Of a stretch of 64,000 nt of DNA, positions 12,946 to 26,644 are shown piece after piece. Under the pieces are notes generated by a model. The model worked only from the letters and a program-made list of their open reading frames with translations, was not told the origin of the DNA and did no database searches. Source of the DNA: Progne subis subis (lineage: Eukaryota > Chordata > Aves > Passeriformes > Hirundinidae). Numbering within the stretch: the first letter of the stretch is position 1; each line of letters begins with the position of its first letter. A program made the position numbers and the translations under genes. The stretch covers positions 6,455,058 through 6,519,057 of the forward strand of contig JAKJHU010000030.1 in assembly GCA_022316685.1 (NCBI GenBank). Direction: 5' to 3'.

Positions 12946-15544
12946 AATCTTGTTACACTGAACTAAAAACCTCCAAAGACAAATATCCTACTACTTTTAT
13001 GCTTCTTAGCATTGTAATTACCTCTAGACTTTAAAAAAAGTTTGCATTCTTTCTTCTAAAATTGACTATACTCTAAAAATCTAAGTTTACTACATCAGTG
13101 AGTGCTGTGAATTTACAAATTACAAATCAATTAGCTTCTCTACCAAAACATAATACATCCTTTATCCCTGACAGTTTTATAGTGTGAACTTGGGATTTGT
13201 CTACATTAGTATTTTATTTCAGGTAAGGGGCATGTTTCTGAATCTCCTGATCTGCTCCACTTCCTGTGCTTTCATGCAAATTACACTGCGGCCTTGGAAC
13301 CAGAAAACTGGATTTCTTTTAGAGGATATGCTCCTTCTGGTAATGGCTACTGAGTTTTCTGGGCCGCACAAGACCTAGTCCAAGAAAAACCCTTTAGATA
13401 CATATATACCATAAACTTATGTCTTCAGCATAACTTGCTCCACAAATCCCCTCTTGCCAGGCTGTGGGATGTGGCAACACATACCCCAAGCATGTCCTCT
13501 GCTCCCTACAGCTCCAGAGCTGCCAGGGAGGCTCCACCTCAATTTCAGGAATAAGCTCAGCCTCCACAGCCATTCAGTGTAAGCCATACAAGTTCTCATT
13601 CTGGATTCATTAGGCACTGCATGCATTATTCACTAATATTACATCAACTGTGAATACCACTGCAACACACATAAGAGAATGTACAAAATTCCCTATCACC
13701 TGAAATGCTAGCATACTAGAAACCTGACATAGATACTGCCAGCCAGTTGATGCTGGAGTCTTTAAACAGAACCCACAGCACCATGAGGACACATCAAGCA
13801 AACGTTTGGAAGACACTGCAGTTTCCAAATGGTTCACGTTCCTGCACTGTAAGCATGGCTTCCCACCTTCCACTCTCCCTTGCCATTTGAGTCTGCTACC
13901 ATTAAAATAAAAAAAATTAAAGTAGCAGCTAAACTAATTTGACTTAAGGATTTTTGTGTGAAAGTTTCAGAAAAACAACAACAAAAAACAGTTAAAGCTT
14001 CTCAGTTGTTGTTTTAAAAGACAGAGACAGAAAAGAACCGGATGTTATTTTTTATTCTCAGTCAAAAATTCCACAAACTATTTATAGACAGCTTTATAGA
14101 CAGCTCTAATATACTTGGCAGCAAGCAGTGGAAATTGGAAATCTAGCAGAGACACTGGCTCAGCTTCAACAAGATTCCTGATTTTAAGCACATAAGTAGT
14201 TCTAGTCATGTCACACCCTACAATTCTGCCTAACCAGGTATAAAGGAAGTTACCTGACAGACCACTGCCTGAAGGTTGCACATGTTCTCACGTGGTAATT
14301 TCCTGCAGTATTTCACATTAGACAGAGTAGAAAAAAAAACCAGATTACTAAACTAAAATCAAACAATTCAAACACCGAATTCAGTCACCAAAACTACAGC
14401 TAAACCTCAACTGGACAAAAAAGAAATAAAATTTGAGGAAATCAGAGGAAAAGGCAGTAGATCAGAAACTAGCAGGGGAAGCAAGAGAGACTATACTACC
14501 TACCCATCCTTAAATAAGCTGTGTCCTTTATGAGACTTAGAAGCCTATTCTTAATTGATTAGACCCTATCATTACTTCAAACTTAACACTTTGCCCTCCT
14601 ATTTGGAAACTTCCACTGCTATATTACTTAAAAAACTAGAAAAACCCCAAGTTTCTAGCTATTTTAAACGGCTATGTTTAAAGTACTGAAACTCAGTTAT
14701 ATTATGAAAGAACTGCTCAGCCCATTTGTACACGCTTGACTGCAATGACTATCCTTTTCTGAAACCCATTTTGGAATTTTAGAATACATTTGAGAAGTGC
14801 CAGACTAGGGGGAAATTTTGATGCGTGGGCTGCACGGTACTTATACAGTAGAGGGAAGAGCGATGCAAATTTGATTCAAACTCTTCACATGCTTTGTACT
14901 TTTACCTACTGGTTTCTTTAAATCACTTTTGCAGTGAAAAAATTTGTTTCGCTTTTTCATCATGCTAAATTAATTCTCATCTTAATTCTTGGAAAGGACA
15001 GGAACAAATGTTAGCACACAACAACTTATATAGAGCTGGTGAATTGTATTTAAAATTAAAATCAATACCCCATAACAATCTACAAACAAACAAGATTTCA
15101 CTACTCTGTCACAATTTAGATGGTAATAGCAGGACTTCATCGGGTCAATGTTCTTAAAATACAATACTGCTGGTTATCCTCTTTTCCTCTCATGATTTGG
15201 GCCCATGCCATCCTGAAAAAGCACTAACAGAAGAAATTAAATAATTATTCATAAATAATAACTGCAACCATCAAAAACCTACTACAAGGCTGAAGAAATA
15301 AAAATATAATCTGCTATTACTCCATGAATCTCTACCAGGAACCTACAAAACACATCCAAGCTTCTGGTTCCAGATTACAGTATGACTCAGATTTACAACT
15401 GATTTTTTTTTTCCCCCAAAAAAGACTAAAATAATGTAGGAGTACTTGATATTGGAGGGTGGGGGAGAATCACGAGGGTTTTTGAAAAGAAGGAAAACAC
15501 TGCTCTACTGCTGCACCTTTATTAGTGAGCCTACATCTCATGTG

Positions 15545-15566
15545 AAAAAAAAAAAAAAAAAAAAAA
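15545..15566. repeat. (A)22 homopolymer
   Basis: A pure A run of 22 bases in intron 1 with no recognisable parent element. Confidence 0.9.
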
Positions 15567-18500
15567 GAGGCCTAAGATACATCCAGAGAATAATGGTTTC
15601 AAAACCCAGAAAGCTCACTGGATTCATAAAATAAAGTTACAACATCTGTTTATTTCAAGTCTTTATTCAGCAGAAGGGCTACAATGTCACAATCCAGAGA
15701 TCAAGGATGAAATTTCATGGTTCTGACTGAAGCAAAAATAGGAAATTGAGAAATCAAACTGTAATTTCCAGATCTGCTATATTCTTTTTGGAACACTGGC
15801 CTGAGAAAACCAGGGAATACTGGAGTCAGTGGTATAGTGCTGCTGAGCTTCAAGTCCACCTTTTTGAAAGTAACAATAAATTAGAATTAACTGCAATACA
15901 ACCCAGCTGCATTCATTGTAGTGACACAAGTGACTTGAAAAGCAAGCAGGTTACCAGGAAAGGCAGTGAAGCAACAGCATATTTACAGCACATTTTGCAC
16001 ATATATCAAATATAAAAATCATAAAAACACTGCATGTTTATTGCAACTAGGAAAAATGTCCTCGTTTGAAAGATAAAACTGTTTTCTTTCCTTCTTGCTA
16101 CTTATCACTAGAAATAAAACTTAGATTTTGACCACTTTTTTATATTCTTTCATGTGTTTCGTTTTCTATCTGACACAATTAAAAAACACTGTAGAGCTCC
16201 CAAGAAAACTTGTTTCCTTAAATGTATGAAAACAGTTCACAGAAACTACAGACTCTGCAAAAACTTGCGCAGACTTGTTTACACATAATCTGGTAACTGG
16301 AGTTTATAGACCCCACGCACCTATTCACACTGAAACTGAACCTAAACCAAACTTCATGCTGCCTGCCCAGCTACCTTCCAGTAACACAAGACATGGTCTT
16401 GGTCCCTCGTTAACGCTTCACTGAACTAATTAAAGTGTAGAAGTCACCTTGTACAGCGTAACCCTGCACCTATTCACAAGGATTGCAACAACACAGTGAA
16501 AAGCATAGCCAAAGGGGGAAAGAGCTCCTGAGGCAATGCACTTTTTTTACCTGTCCCTTCAACATCTGTGAAACAACGCTTTTTGTTAATCTCATGCAAA
16601 CAACTTGGTGCAAAATTAATTTCATTATTTATTATGAGCTATTTGATCTACTCTAGTTACAGCACACAGAAGTGGAGAGGCAATCAAGTTTCAAGGCAAC
16701 CACAACATGTAGGTGCTTTTATTCTTGCTACTGAAAGGACATTAAATTGACACAGTTCTTGCTCTAATGTCAGCTGGGAAACTTCAATTGCTATGATAGG
16801 AAAGGCTATTAATTAGCTACAATAACTTTCTAGAATTGTATAAATGCTATTTATTAAATACCCTTAGGACTTAGGAAGAATAAGAGATAAACTTGCTATA
16901 ACTTGCTGGTCATAACATACTGCATTCCCCAAAATGTACTGAATCACAACAAGTCAAAAAAGACATTAATAAGAAGATAGATTGCCTGCAAGACATGAAA
17001 ATTATTTTACCCAGATTAGTAACTTCTTTAAATAAGAATCAGATCTTGAAATTGCTAAAGCATATTCCTAATATTAACATGTCTGCACATATACTTGCAT
17101 GGGTACACTCAGCACCCATGAAAGAATTCTGTGCATAGCAGCCTTGATGTTTTTAGATTCTTTTGTTCAAACAGACTTGGTTCATCAAAGCAAACAAATG
17201 ATAATGGAAATAGCCTTATTTATTCATTTCCTAAGGGAAATAAATAAAAGTTATAATTTAGCAGAAATTATTTTGTCTATGGTGTTTTATGCAAAAATCT
17301 ACATTCTTTGAGAAAACTGTACTACAGCTACTGCATTGATTTAAATCATTGATTCCAAATAGGAAACTCCAGAGAGCCTCATGGATATTTTTAAAAAGTC
17401 TACAAGCCATCTATATGTATTTAAAAAAATTTAAAACTAATACAAAAATTGGTGAGTATTGCTAAGACTTTCCCTCCCTTTGAAAAGATCTTTTCCTTTT
17501 TTCTCTTCCTTCTTTTCCATGTTATCTGCTATGAATCCTGTGATTCTTGTCCTGCAAATATAATGCTCCTGCTGTATGTCACACATTAGCATGAGTACAC
17601 CTGTTTTATTTCAAACACCATGGAGTATCTTAGAAATAAATTTTCAGAATATATTTGTGATAATTTGGAGTCTTCTTTACTTGGCTCATGATACAGTAAC
17701 ATAGGATTGCATGGGTATTTTTCCCATAACAGTACAAATAAGCTTTTCTCATTATTATAGCTTTATTGTGTCAAGAACCGTACAAACAAGAAAAACAACT
17801 CTTGTTCCACAGAACTCATTCTTTTGTAGAAACTGAGTATGATACATTTTTATCAGATAAAGGAAAGGACAATAAAAACAACACACAATACATAAAACAA
17901 CTGGAAATCTCAGCCTGTCATGTTCCAAAACATAATCAAATGGCAGTACTTTACAGAAAGCACAGCAGAGACATGTGGGGTTGAAGAAAGCACATACAAT
18001 GACTTCATGTTTCCTATGGACAGAACTACCAAGTTAGTGGGAAGCATGAAGGAAAGAACGGCTAGGCTTGAGTAATATTCTTAAGTGATAAAGCTATGAG
18101 TATTAAAGAAACACAGCAGAACAACAGGAGAGTAAAACCAAGTGAAACAGAGCTATTCTGTGCTAACAACTATCTCCTCATTGTGCTTCACCTTTCCTCT
18201 CTCTCTCAAGTCACTGGGAAAGAAGTACAAAATTCTGAGTCCCTTTCATGAAACAAGGTGCTTGTCCGTTTCATGAAACATCTGGAAAGCCCGAATTACA
18301 CTGATTATCCTGGAAGTAGTAACAGAGACAAGAGAGATTATGTGAAAACACTTAATATAATAATTGCAAGGTAAGGACAGTTAACATTGCCACCTTTATA
18401 TGCACTGGAAACAAGGGCACTTCTGACAGCCAAAATACTATTTCTCATATTGCACAGGACTGTAGGGTACTACAGCCTCTTGCCATGGGGGTTCCCAGTA

Positions 18501-19735
18501 GAAAAGATAAACACAATCTCCCATTATCAGGGACTACAAACCTGAGTATTGGATAGTACTATAACTCCACAACTGCAAAATAAAGAAAAACAAAATCCTT
18601 TCTGTAGAGCTAGATAAGCATTTGACTAGGTAGACAGTTTAGGCAGCTGCAGTTCAGCAGAGTAGAGCACAACCTCAAAACAGCCACAGTACACGTAACA
18701 TTGGTCAGAGAGAACACAATGGAGTCTGTTTCAAAACACTTAAGCATATAATTCCCCACTATCAAATTACATCCCTGAGACTCACAAATTACCCCTGAAA
18801 AAACCCTGAAAAAGTGTGTTAAAGTAGACACACAGGTAATTTGCTATATGGATTCTAGTTTTGGCTTTTTACATAGCAAGTAATTGTCAGAGAAACTAAA
18901 GAATCACAATTACTAACAGATGCCATACTTTACAAATGAAGGCTTGTTTGTATAACCCTAAATGCACTTTCTGTGCCTACTCTCAGTAGTCGGTAAGAAA
19001 AAGTCTTACATTTTATTGGTCACAAAATCCCAACTTTTATTATATTACAGTAGCTCTAAGCATTCAAGAATCTTTCGTTCTTTTATGTAACATGAAATTT
19101 GAACTACATCCAGATTTCCTTCTTAAATATGCACAGATATTCCAGTCAGTCTGTCAACTACATCCATGCAGTCCTGAGCAGCAGAAACATAATTTCTATC
19201 AAAGTGCTTTGCAAGGAATTGGAAATATCTATAAAATTCATGATACATGTTTATCTCAGGGTCAAATTAACTCAAACGTGCTGGTACACTGCACTCTGAA
19301 CCATCATGTTTCAGATGTAATTTCACTGTAATTCAAAAAAGCAAAGAGGCTTCCAGGAAGTTAAAATAGACACATTTACAGAGGTGTGAATTGGCCCACT
19401 CCCCCTCAATGCTACCAACTGAATGAAAAAGCCTATGGAATGAATGACAAAGAAATAAGCTTCCTCCTTTCACTGAAACACAGCCATAGCTGGAACCATA
19501 CCATCTCTCTCAGCTTCAACACAGCCAGCATGAGGCTGCCCATTTCTAATACTCCTGTTCTCAGGCTCACCCACACACCAGTCCCACCAGCAGAACTAAG
19601 AAAGGACGTTCAAAGAAACTTGCATCATGGGGATGTGCACTGAGAAAACCAAAGAGCATCACACTGCAGTGCCCTGAAAAACCTTACCAAACCATCAGTT
19701 CCCCGGGGAGGGAAAAGCAGGCAGCCATGAGTAAA

Positions 19736-19755
19736 CACAGACACACACACACAAA
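19736..19755. repeat. short (AC)n microsatellite
   Basis: About 20 bp of ACAC repeat, slightly interrupted. Confidence 0.8.
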
Positions 19756-22700
19756 AAGGCATTTGCTCTAGGACAGTCTTCCAATGACAAAAGCACAAAC
19801 AGGAAGAGAGGTTTAAATATAGTAAGAGGAATGAACACCTATGAGAATGCCATCTAACAGGTATTTCCAAAACCCTTATCACCATACACCCTTACAATCA
19901 TATTTATAATTACCTTCCAGTATGCTATCCCTACACCTAGTACACCTCATCTCTTTGACACAAGCTCTTCTGATCTATGCTTTTCTTGTCTCACTACTTG
20001 TTTACACAATTCATTAAAACTGCCTAAGGATATTTTTAAACATCTTTTTCTTTCTGTAATCCAGCTTCTTAAAAAAAAAAAAAACAAAAAAAACCCCCAC
20101 CATAATATATTAAGAAAATTGACTCTCTCAGTGGAAAACACTGACAAGAATCATTCCGGTTAACATCAGATGACTGAAGGTCGAGTTACATCCAGTTCAC
20201 AACCTCACCCTCCAAAAGCCACTTCAGTTGTTTAATTTGAGCATATTCACTGTTACCCAACAATGTAACTATCTATTCAAGCTTCACTTCCTGTGGATCA
20301 CTCAGTAGCGCACATCTGCACATTCCCCACAACTTCCAAATGCTTTGGACTATTTCTGCATTTGGCAAAAGAGTAACAGTACCAAAAATCCAGTTAATAA
20401 AAATTTAAAGGAAAAAACCTTACATTTCTATATGTATTCCAACATAGAGGTTTCACTGTAGATTTGTTATGATGTGTAACAGATTCCACGCAGAATACAG
20501 TTATCCATAACAAAGAATATTCTACCTCTGCTTCCAAGAAAATGTATCTGGTCTGAAGGAGCTCTTTAAGTAGCAACAGCAGATCATCACTAAACCTCTT
20601 AAAGCACTCTGCATCCACTAACTTAAACACAGCTAAAACATACAACACACTGTGTTTCTAACGAGCAAATGAGAGGAAATCAGTTGGTAGCAACAACTGT
20701 AAAACCAGACAAGGATAGGAGCTGGAGCTTTAAATAAAGTAGAACAGATAGTGCTCTGAAAGGAGCCTATTTCCAGTTCCACAACAAAAACTCAGCAACT
20801 GGGTATTTCCCAGAAGGATGCTGTTGGCATTTAAATAATTTAGGACGACTCTTCATTCTCTATCTTCCCTCTGAGGGTGAGACTAATCTGCCTACACTGA
20901 GAATTGAGACTTCTCTGAAGACAATTCAGATTGCTAAGTCACGCCCCTGTTTGCCTCACATTCCTTTAGTAACCCCGTCTTTTCCCACACTGACTCTGCC
21001 TTAAATTACGCCAAACCAAGACTCCCCACTTCACCCACACAGAATCAGTATAGGATGAGAAACAGAGTAACGAACTCTGCGCATGCACAACCATGAAACA
21101 GCTACTTAGTTTCTGTGCTTCAGCTTCTACCTTGCTCATATACTTAACAAGAATACTGTCAGTATTAGTTAATCTTTAATTATTAAACTTCAGATAAAAA
21201 AGAGCTTTTAGGAGACTATGCAAAGAATATATTAAACCAAAAATATTTATTGAAGGCTTGCTACCAACCATGTCACATCTTGGAGCACAATAAATTCAGA
21301 AGCAAGTCAGGTTTAAAGTATGCTTTTGGAGTAAGCCTATTTTTAAGAAGAAAGGATAGTACCAGCAAGTCACCATTTAGGTACATACATGCTCTTTTAT
21401 AGAGAGATCACATGTGAAGCTAACAACCAACTAGGGAAAGAAACAAGAGCCATTTGTTATGACACTTAGACTCAAACTGTGTATGACTGAAAAAAAAAAA
21501 GTTTTTTTAAAGAAAGGGATGAAAAATGCTTTGGAAAAAGACCTAAGCGAAAAATACATTACTTTCTTGATAGGCAGTTGTATTCTTTTGGATGTAGCTT
21601 CTTTTCAATGCACAATACAAATTTGCATTGATGAAAACAGATTAAATCCCTCACAATTCCTCACTGGTAACTTTGCCTAATGAATAATACTAAGTCACAC
21701 TTTAAAGGCATTGGCTTCACTGTGTGTTGGCTCTTCGAGAAATGAAAAGGGGATCCCTAGAAGATGTTCAGTTCTGGAAAAGAAATATAAAGGAAGCCTG
21801 GAATATTTCCTTGTACCAGAGTTTTCCATTCCTCATCTGCTACTGATGGTTAGATACATATAAAACTTTCTAAAATTAGGGAGAATTTTCAAGTTGATAG
21901 AGATTACAAAACTGAAGAGCAAAGCTTATTTGTGATAAGCAAATATTGTGAGGACGGCATACCTGCAAATTCTTACACTGTTTATACCTCACACTGATTG
22001 TTATCCACTTGACTATTGCTTTTCCTTTCTGGATCATCTGCAGAAGTACTTAGAGGCTCAGCACTGACATAACATTGTAACTTTTATATAGAATCTGCCA
22101 TGATCAGTGTTACAGCATCAAGACACTGTGATTTCTCAAGACATTTGTGTATTCACTTCAAGTATTTTAGCTGGTTCAGTCCCCAGAAGGTAACTGGTTG
22201 GGCTTGCTGCGGCTAAAGGCAAACACATAGATGGCATTTCTGTCGGCCTTTGTCCTCACCACTGTATAGGTGTTGCAAATGAGTGTTTTGGGCTTTTAAA
22301 AATAATCATGAAATGTGCTACAACAGGTGATACTTTATTCTGCTTCTCAAGGTTTCTAAGGCTCCAATAGCTTTGGCTTTCCTTTTTTAGGAAATGTAGC
22401 TGGAAGAGGAAAAGAGGTATATTAGGCCTCAATGCATTAATTCAGCTATAAAATAAAGAGTAAAAAAATGCTTTCATTTTACGTATGTTTCACTCTATTA
22501 AAAGCCAACCTGATAACAAAATTCAGCACTTGCTCCTACAGACTTTTTAAAGGGAGGCATTGAATTTTAAAATAGTAAAAAAATGTGACACAGCATGGTG
22601 ACAAAGTACAAGATCAATGTCAGACATAATGCCTACATATTCAAATTCCTATTTATCTGCCTTTATATAATGAAGTATATTGCTAATTTAAGTACATATC

Positions 22701-23613
22701 CTTCCTGTTTAAGAGCAGATTTCCAGATATAGGGAGAAAAGCACTCCCAGGACAATGGAAACACATAAACTGCAAACGAAACTCTGATTACCTGTCTAAA
22801 TAAATTGTCATCAAGACACTTCAAAAATACATCAAAGTACAATGTATTTCAGTACGGGCACAAAGGAGTTGCTTAGTAAGACTCTAACACCGTGATCCTT
22901 ATGTTCATAGCAGTAATTTATATACCACATTCAACAATTCAAGTTTAAAGCTAGTTCAGAACTCTTTCCCATTACAGTAACTCATCTCCCTCAAAAGAAA
23001 TTTTTTGATGTGATCATTTTAGCTGAGCAACACACAAACCTGAGAAACTGCATGTTTACTTCAACTTAGGTGCTTCGAGTACTTCATTGGCTCCCAAATG
23101 TGGAGTATGATCAGTAAGACCTCAGATTAAAAATTTAAATTCAGCTTTATTTTAATCATCAATCATTTCTGAAAGCTTTTGTATTTTATGCTGAATTCCT
23201 TCATGACCAACACTTTAAACTATCTCAGACTTCAGATTCACCTCCTTTGTAAAGCTGCAAAATACCAGTGGTTTCAGAAAATTGGTGAAAGGAAGTCAAA
23301 CACAGACCCATTCACTTAATTCTCACATACATATTCCTGTCTTCCATGCTTTTACACAACATTTTAAGACTGAAGAATATTTCAAGATATTAATTCAAAA
23401 AAAAGTCACTATCAGGCACTCATAAAACTTTCTGTAAGTTAGGAGTGTGGGATGTCTCTCAACTCCCCAGTTTAACGTTACTCTCTGCACAGGTCTGACT
23501 TGAAGGACGTCATCACTGCAAAGGACAGTTGCACTGCTGCTCCTCCTAATCTGCACAGTTAAAAAACAGGATCTCTTATTCCAGGAAAACTTCTCATGGA
23601 CCCTAAAAGCACC

Positions 23614-24710
23614 TGTATTGGGTTTGCATGGCCGGGTTTTGGTAGCAGAGAGCTTACAGGAGTGGCTTTCTGTGAGAAGCTGCTGGAAGTTTCCACCATG
23701 TCCACAAGAGCCAATGCCAGCTACCTCCAAGACAGATGTGCTGCTGGTCAAGGCTGAGCCCATCAGAAATGCTGGTAAAGCCTCGGTGATAACTTATTCA
23801 AGAAGAAAGAAAACGTTATTGTGCAGATGTTACTGCGGCCAGAGAAGAGCAGAGTGAGAATATGTGAAAGGAACAACTTTGAAGAAATCAAGGTCAGCGG
23901 AGAAAGAGGGGGAGTAGGTGCTCCAGGCACTGGAGCTGAGATTCCTCAGCAGCCCATGGTGCAGCCAGCCCATGGTGAGGTAGCTGTGCCCCTGCAGCCC
24001 ACGGAGAACCACAGGGATGCAGAGATCCACCTGCACCTGTGGAGGAGACCCAGATCAGAGCAGGTGGATGCTGAGAGGAGGCTTTGACACCATAGGAGGC
24101 CCATGCTGGAGCTGGCTCCTGGCGGGGATCTGCAACCCCATGGAGGGAGAAGCTCACCCTGGAGAAGGTTTCCTGCTAAGACTTGTGACCCTGTGGGGAA
24201 TCCAGGTTGGAGCAGGCTGTTCTTTAAGGACTGCACCCCAAGGAAGAATAGCCCATGATGCAGCAGTTTGCGGAGAACTGTTGCCCATGGGAAAGAATCA
24301 CACTGGAGAAGTCCATGGAGAACTGTCTCTCATGCAAGGGACCCCACACTGGAGCAGGGAAGGACTCCTCTCCCTGAGCAGTGGCAGAGATGAACTGTGA
24401 TGAACTGACCTAACCCTCATTCCCTGTCTCCCTGTGCCAGTGGCAGGGAAGATGCAGAGCAGAGAAAGAGGAATGGGTGGGGGATGGTATTTTAAGGTCT
24501 GTTTTTACTTCTCATTTTCCTGCTCCAATTTTGTTAAATTCAGTTAATATCTCAAGTCTATGACAGTCTTTGGTGAGTGATCTCTCTCAAGGACCTTATC
24601 TCAGCCCATTAACCCTTTGTTACACATTCTCTACCCAGTCCAGCTGCAGAAGGGAGTTAAAGAGTGGCTTTGGCGGGTGCCTGGTGTTCAGTCAGGCTCA
24701 GCCCACTACA
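23614..24710 (+). mobile_element. Solo LTR of a passerine endogenous retrovirus, family A, ~1.1 kb
   Basis: It starts TGTATTGGGTTTGCATGG and ends in a CCCACTACA-type terminus. It carries blocks I recognise from a very common songbird LTR: GAGAAGCTGCTGGAAG, GAGCCCATCAG, repeated CTGGAGCAG units, TTGGTGAGTGATCTCTC, and GTGGCTTTGGCGGGTGCCTGG. The flanks are GCACC on the left (23609-23613) and GCGCC on the right (24711-24715). That is a 5-bp target-site duplication with one mismatch, which supports the boundaries and a solo state. No internal retroviral sequence is attached. It lies antisense in LRP12 intron 1. The open frames inside it are chance frames of a GC-richer sequence. Confidence 0.9.
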
Positions 24711-26253
24711 GCGCCACACACAAGCTTTACAATTCCAACTGACAGTGGGGAAAGTGGACTGTGCTCTTCACTAAGGGAAGAGGGTAAAGGTGTAGTCCTT
24801 TCCCCCAAGAAAATGTACTCATCTACAGTGTAAAGGCAGAATTGTACTGTTCCACATTTCCACAATGGATAAGGAAAACCAGAAAACTAGAATTGTGTAC
24901 CTAAAAAGAGGTTAGCAATATTATCATTCAGCTGTGGTATACTGGATTGTCATTTGCATTAGAACTGTGATACCACTGAGGCTTTGTTACAGTGTGCATA
25001 GATGACAGACACAACAGATAATTTAAAATCTGGAATTGAAGTGAGACAAACTAGATGACACCTAGGCAACAGGCACTGGAAACAGCATTAGCTGGATCAG
25101 CAACAACAGGGAGGTAGGTCATTAGTAACTAGACTCTATAAACATGCAGTTCCTAGGCACATCCTGCAGTAAAGCTGCTGGAGTGCAGAAATGCCAAAAG
25201 CCAGTATTAGCCACAAAAGGGATCACAAAAAAGAATGCTTAAAAATACTGACAAAAGCCATTCGCTGAATTACAAAATGTTCAAAGATCTCTACTTGCTT
25301 TATTCACTTATTTGCTAAAGTACAGGTTAAATGCAGGAATCTAATGCTCCTGTAACACCCCTCTGCCTGAGAATACTTGGAAGGCCAGAGATCAAGACCT
25401 CAAGCAATTTCCAAGCCCTTCCTGCATTCAAACCCTTTTTGTTTTTGCTTGCTCCTAATAAGTAACCTCTTAAACTGATTAGATGCTCACTGGTTCCTTT
25501 CCTCCCTTCTATTTGCCCATCCTCTTAAAAAAGAGCTGTTCTTGCAGACATTTTGGCCTCCTATTCCACTCTGAAGAACATTCACCTTTAGCTGTGAATG
25601 TGTCTTAACAAGACATCCCAAACTTTCCTTCCCTTGCCATCCCAGCTCTCCTGTCTCCATGAATCTCTTCAACCACAGACACCAGCTGAACTTTAGCCAC
25701 GGAATTGACTGCTCATTCAGTACCTTTAGATAGGAAACTTGAACAAATGGGAGGTGTCCTGACAAGGGAAGCCATTTCTACTAATTAAACAATCACCCAA
25801 ATCCATCCCTGTCACAGCTTCCAGCTGCAAATTGCTGTGATCAAGAGTAATGTGTCTGATGTCATTCATCTCCCTGACTTAAAAGCAGACATCTTTCTCA
25901 GATTATTTTAACTGATGTTTAGATCATGGAAAGGATGTATAGTTCTTTCTCCATACTTGTAAAAATTATGAATTGGAAAATATGAAATATGTATTCTCTC
26001 AAGTCCAGTTACAAATATTTTAGTGTGGGTTAAACACACATTTGGAGTTAAATCCCTGTGCACTCTCCCTGAGCACTTCTTTAGAAGACAGCAAATGGAA
26101 AATTCTTTAGTAATACGAAGAGCAGGCTGAAGTAAATACAACAATATTATAAACAAAAAAGCACCTTAATTAGGACTCTAGAATGAATCTTGGTTTGAAA
26201 ATTACTCTGCTGAACTCTATGTGCAGGAAATAAAGACAGGGAAGGTTAAAGTC

Positions 26254-26644
26254 TGTGATCAGGATACGCAAAGCAATCACACTGAGACAAGAAATTTCGC
26301 AGGGCAGAGGGTTCCTCTCAGAGAGCTCAAGGCTGTGCCAAGGCCGAAAAGCCCCTCTGCCTGTTTATTTCTTACTTTTTATACATTTGTGGGTCTGGCT
26401 GTGGATTGGCTTCTGGAGTTTTCACCTCCTAGCCGAATGGCCAGACCAACTGTCAGTTACAATTGTTTTCAGGTTAGAAATATGCAAACAAAGGACAGAG
26501 AATGAAAAACAAAGGATTTTTTTATGTTACATGTTTGAGAAAAGGGTAGAAACTGCTCCTAATATTGTACAGTAGCTAAAAAGTCTGACTCCATTTTATG
26601 AACAATCAAAAGACTTTAAAAAACTCAGAAAAACCAGGGTGACA
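26254..26644 (-). mobile_element. Solo LTR, 391 bp, sense to LRP12, 6-bp TSD
   Basis: On the minus strand it begins TGTCACCCTGGTTTTTCTGA and ends GCGTATCCTGATCACA. It is flanked by a perfect 6-bp direct repeat, AAAGTC, at 26248-26253 and 26645-26650. Internal LTR landmarks on the minus strand are a CCAAT box (RC of ATTGG near 26404), a TATAAAA box (26383-26377) and an AATAAA signal (26369-26364). No internal retroviral sequence remains. The 6-bp duplication is typical of alpha/beta (ERVK-like) integrases. Because it is in sense orientation in intron 1, its polyadenylation signal could in principle act on LRP12 pre-mRNA. Confidence 0.9.

Noticed and set aside
26211..26221. Left boundary of the minus-strand LTR near 26220
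   Set aside because: A TG there gives no target-site duplication. The boundary at 26254 gives a perfect 6-bp duplication, AAAGTC.
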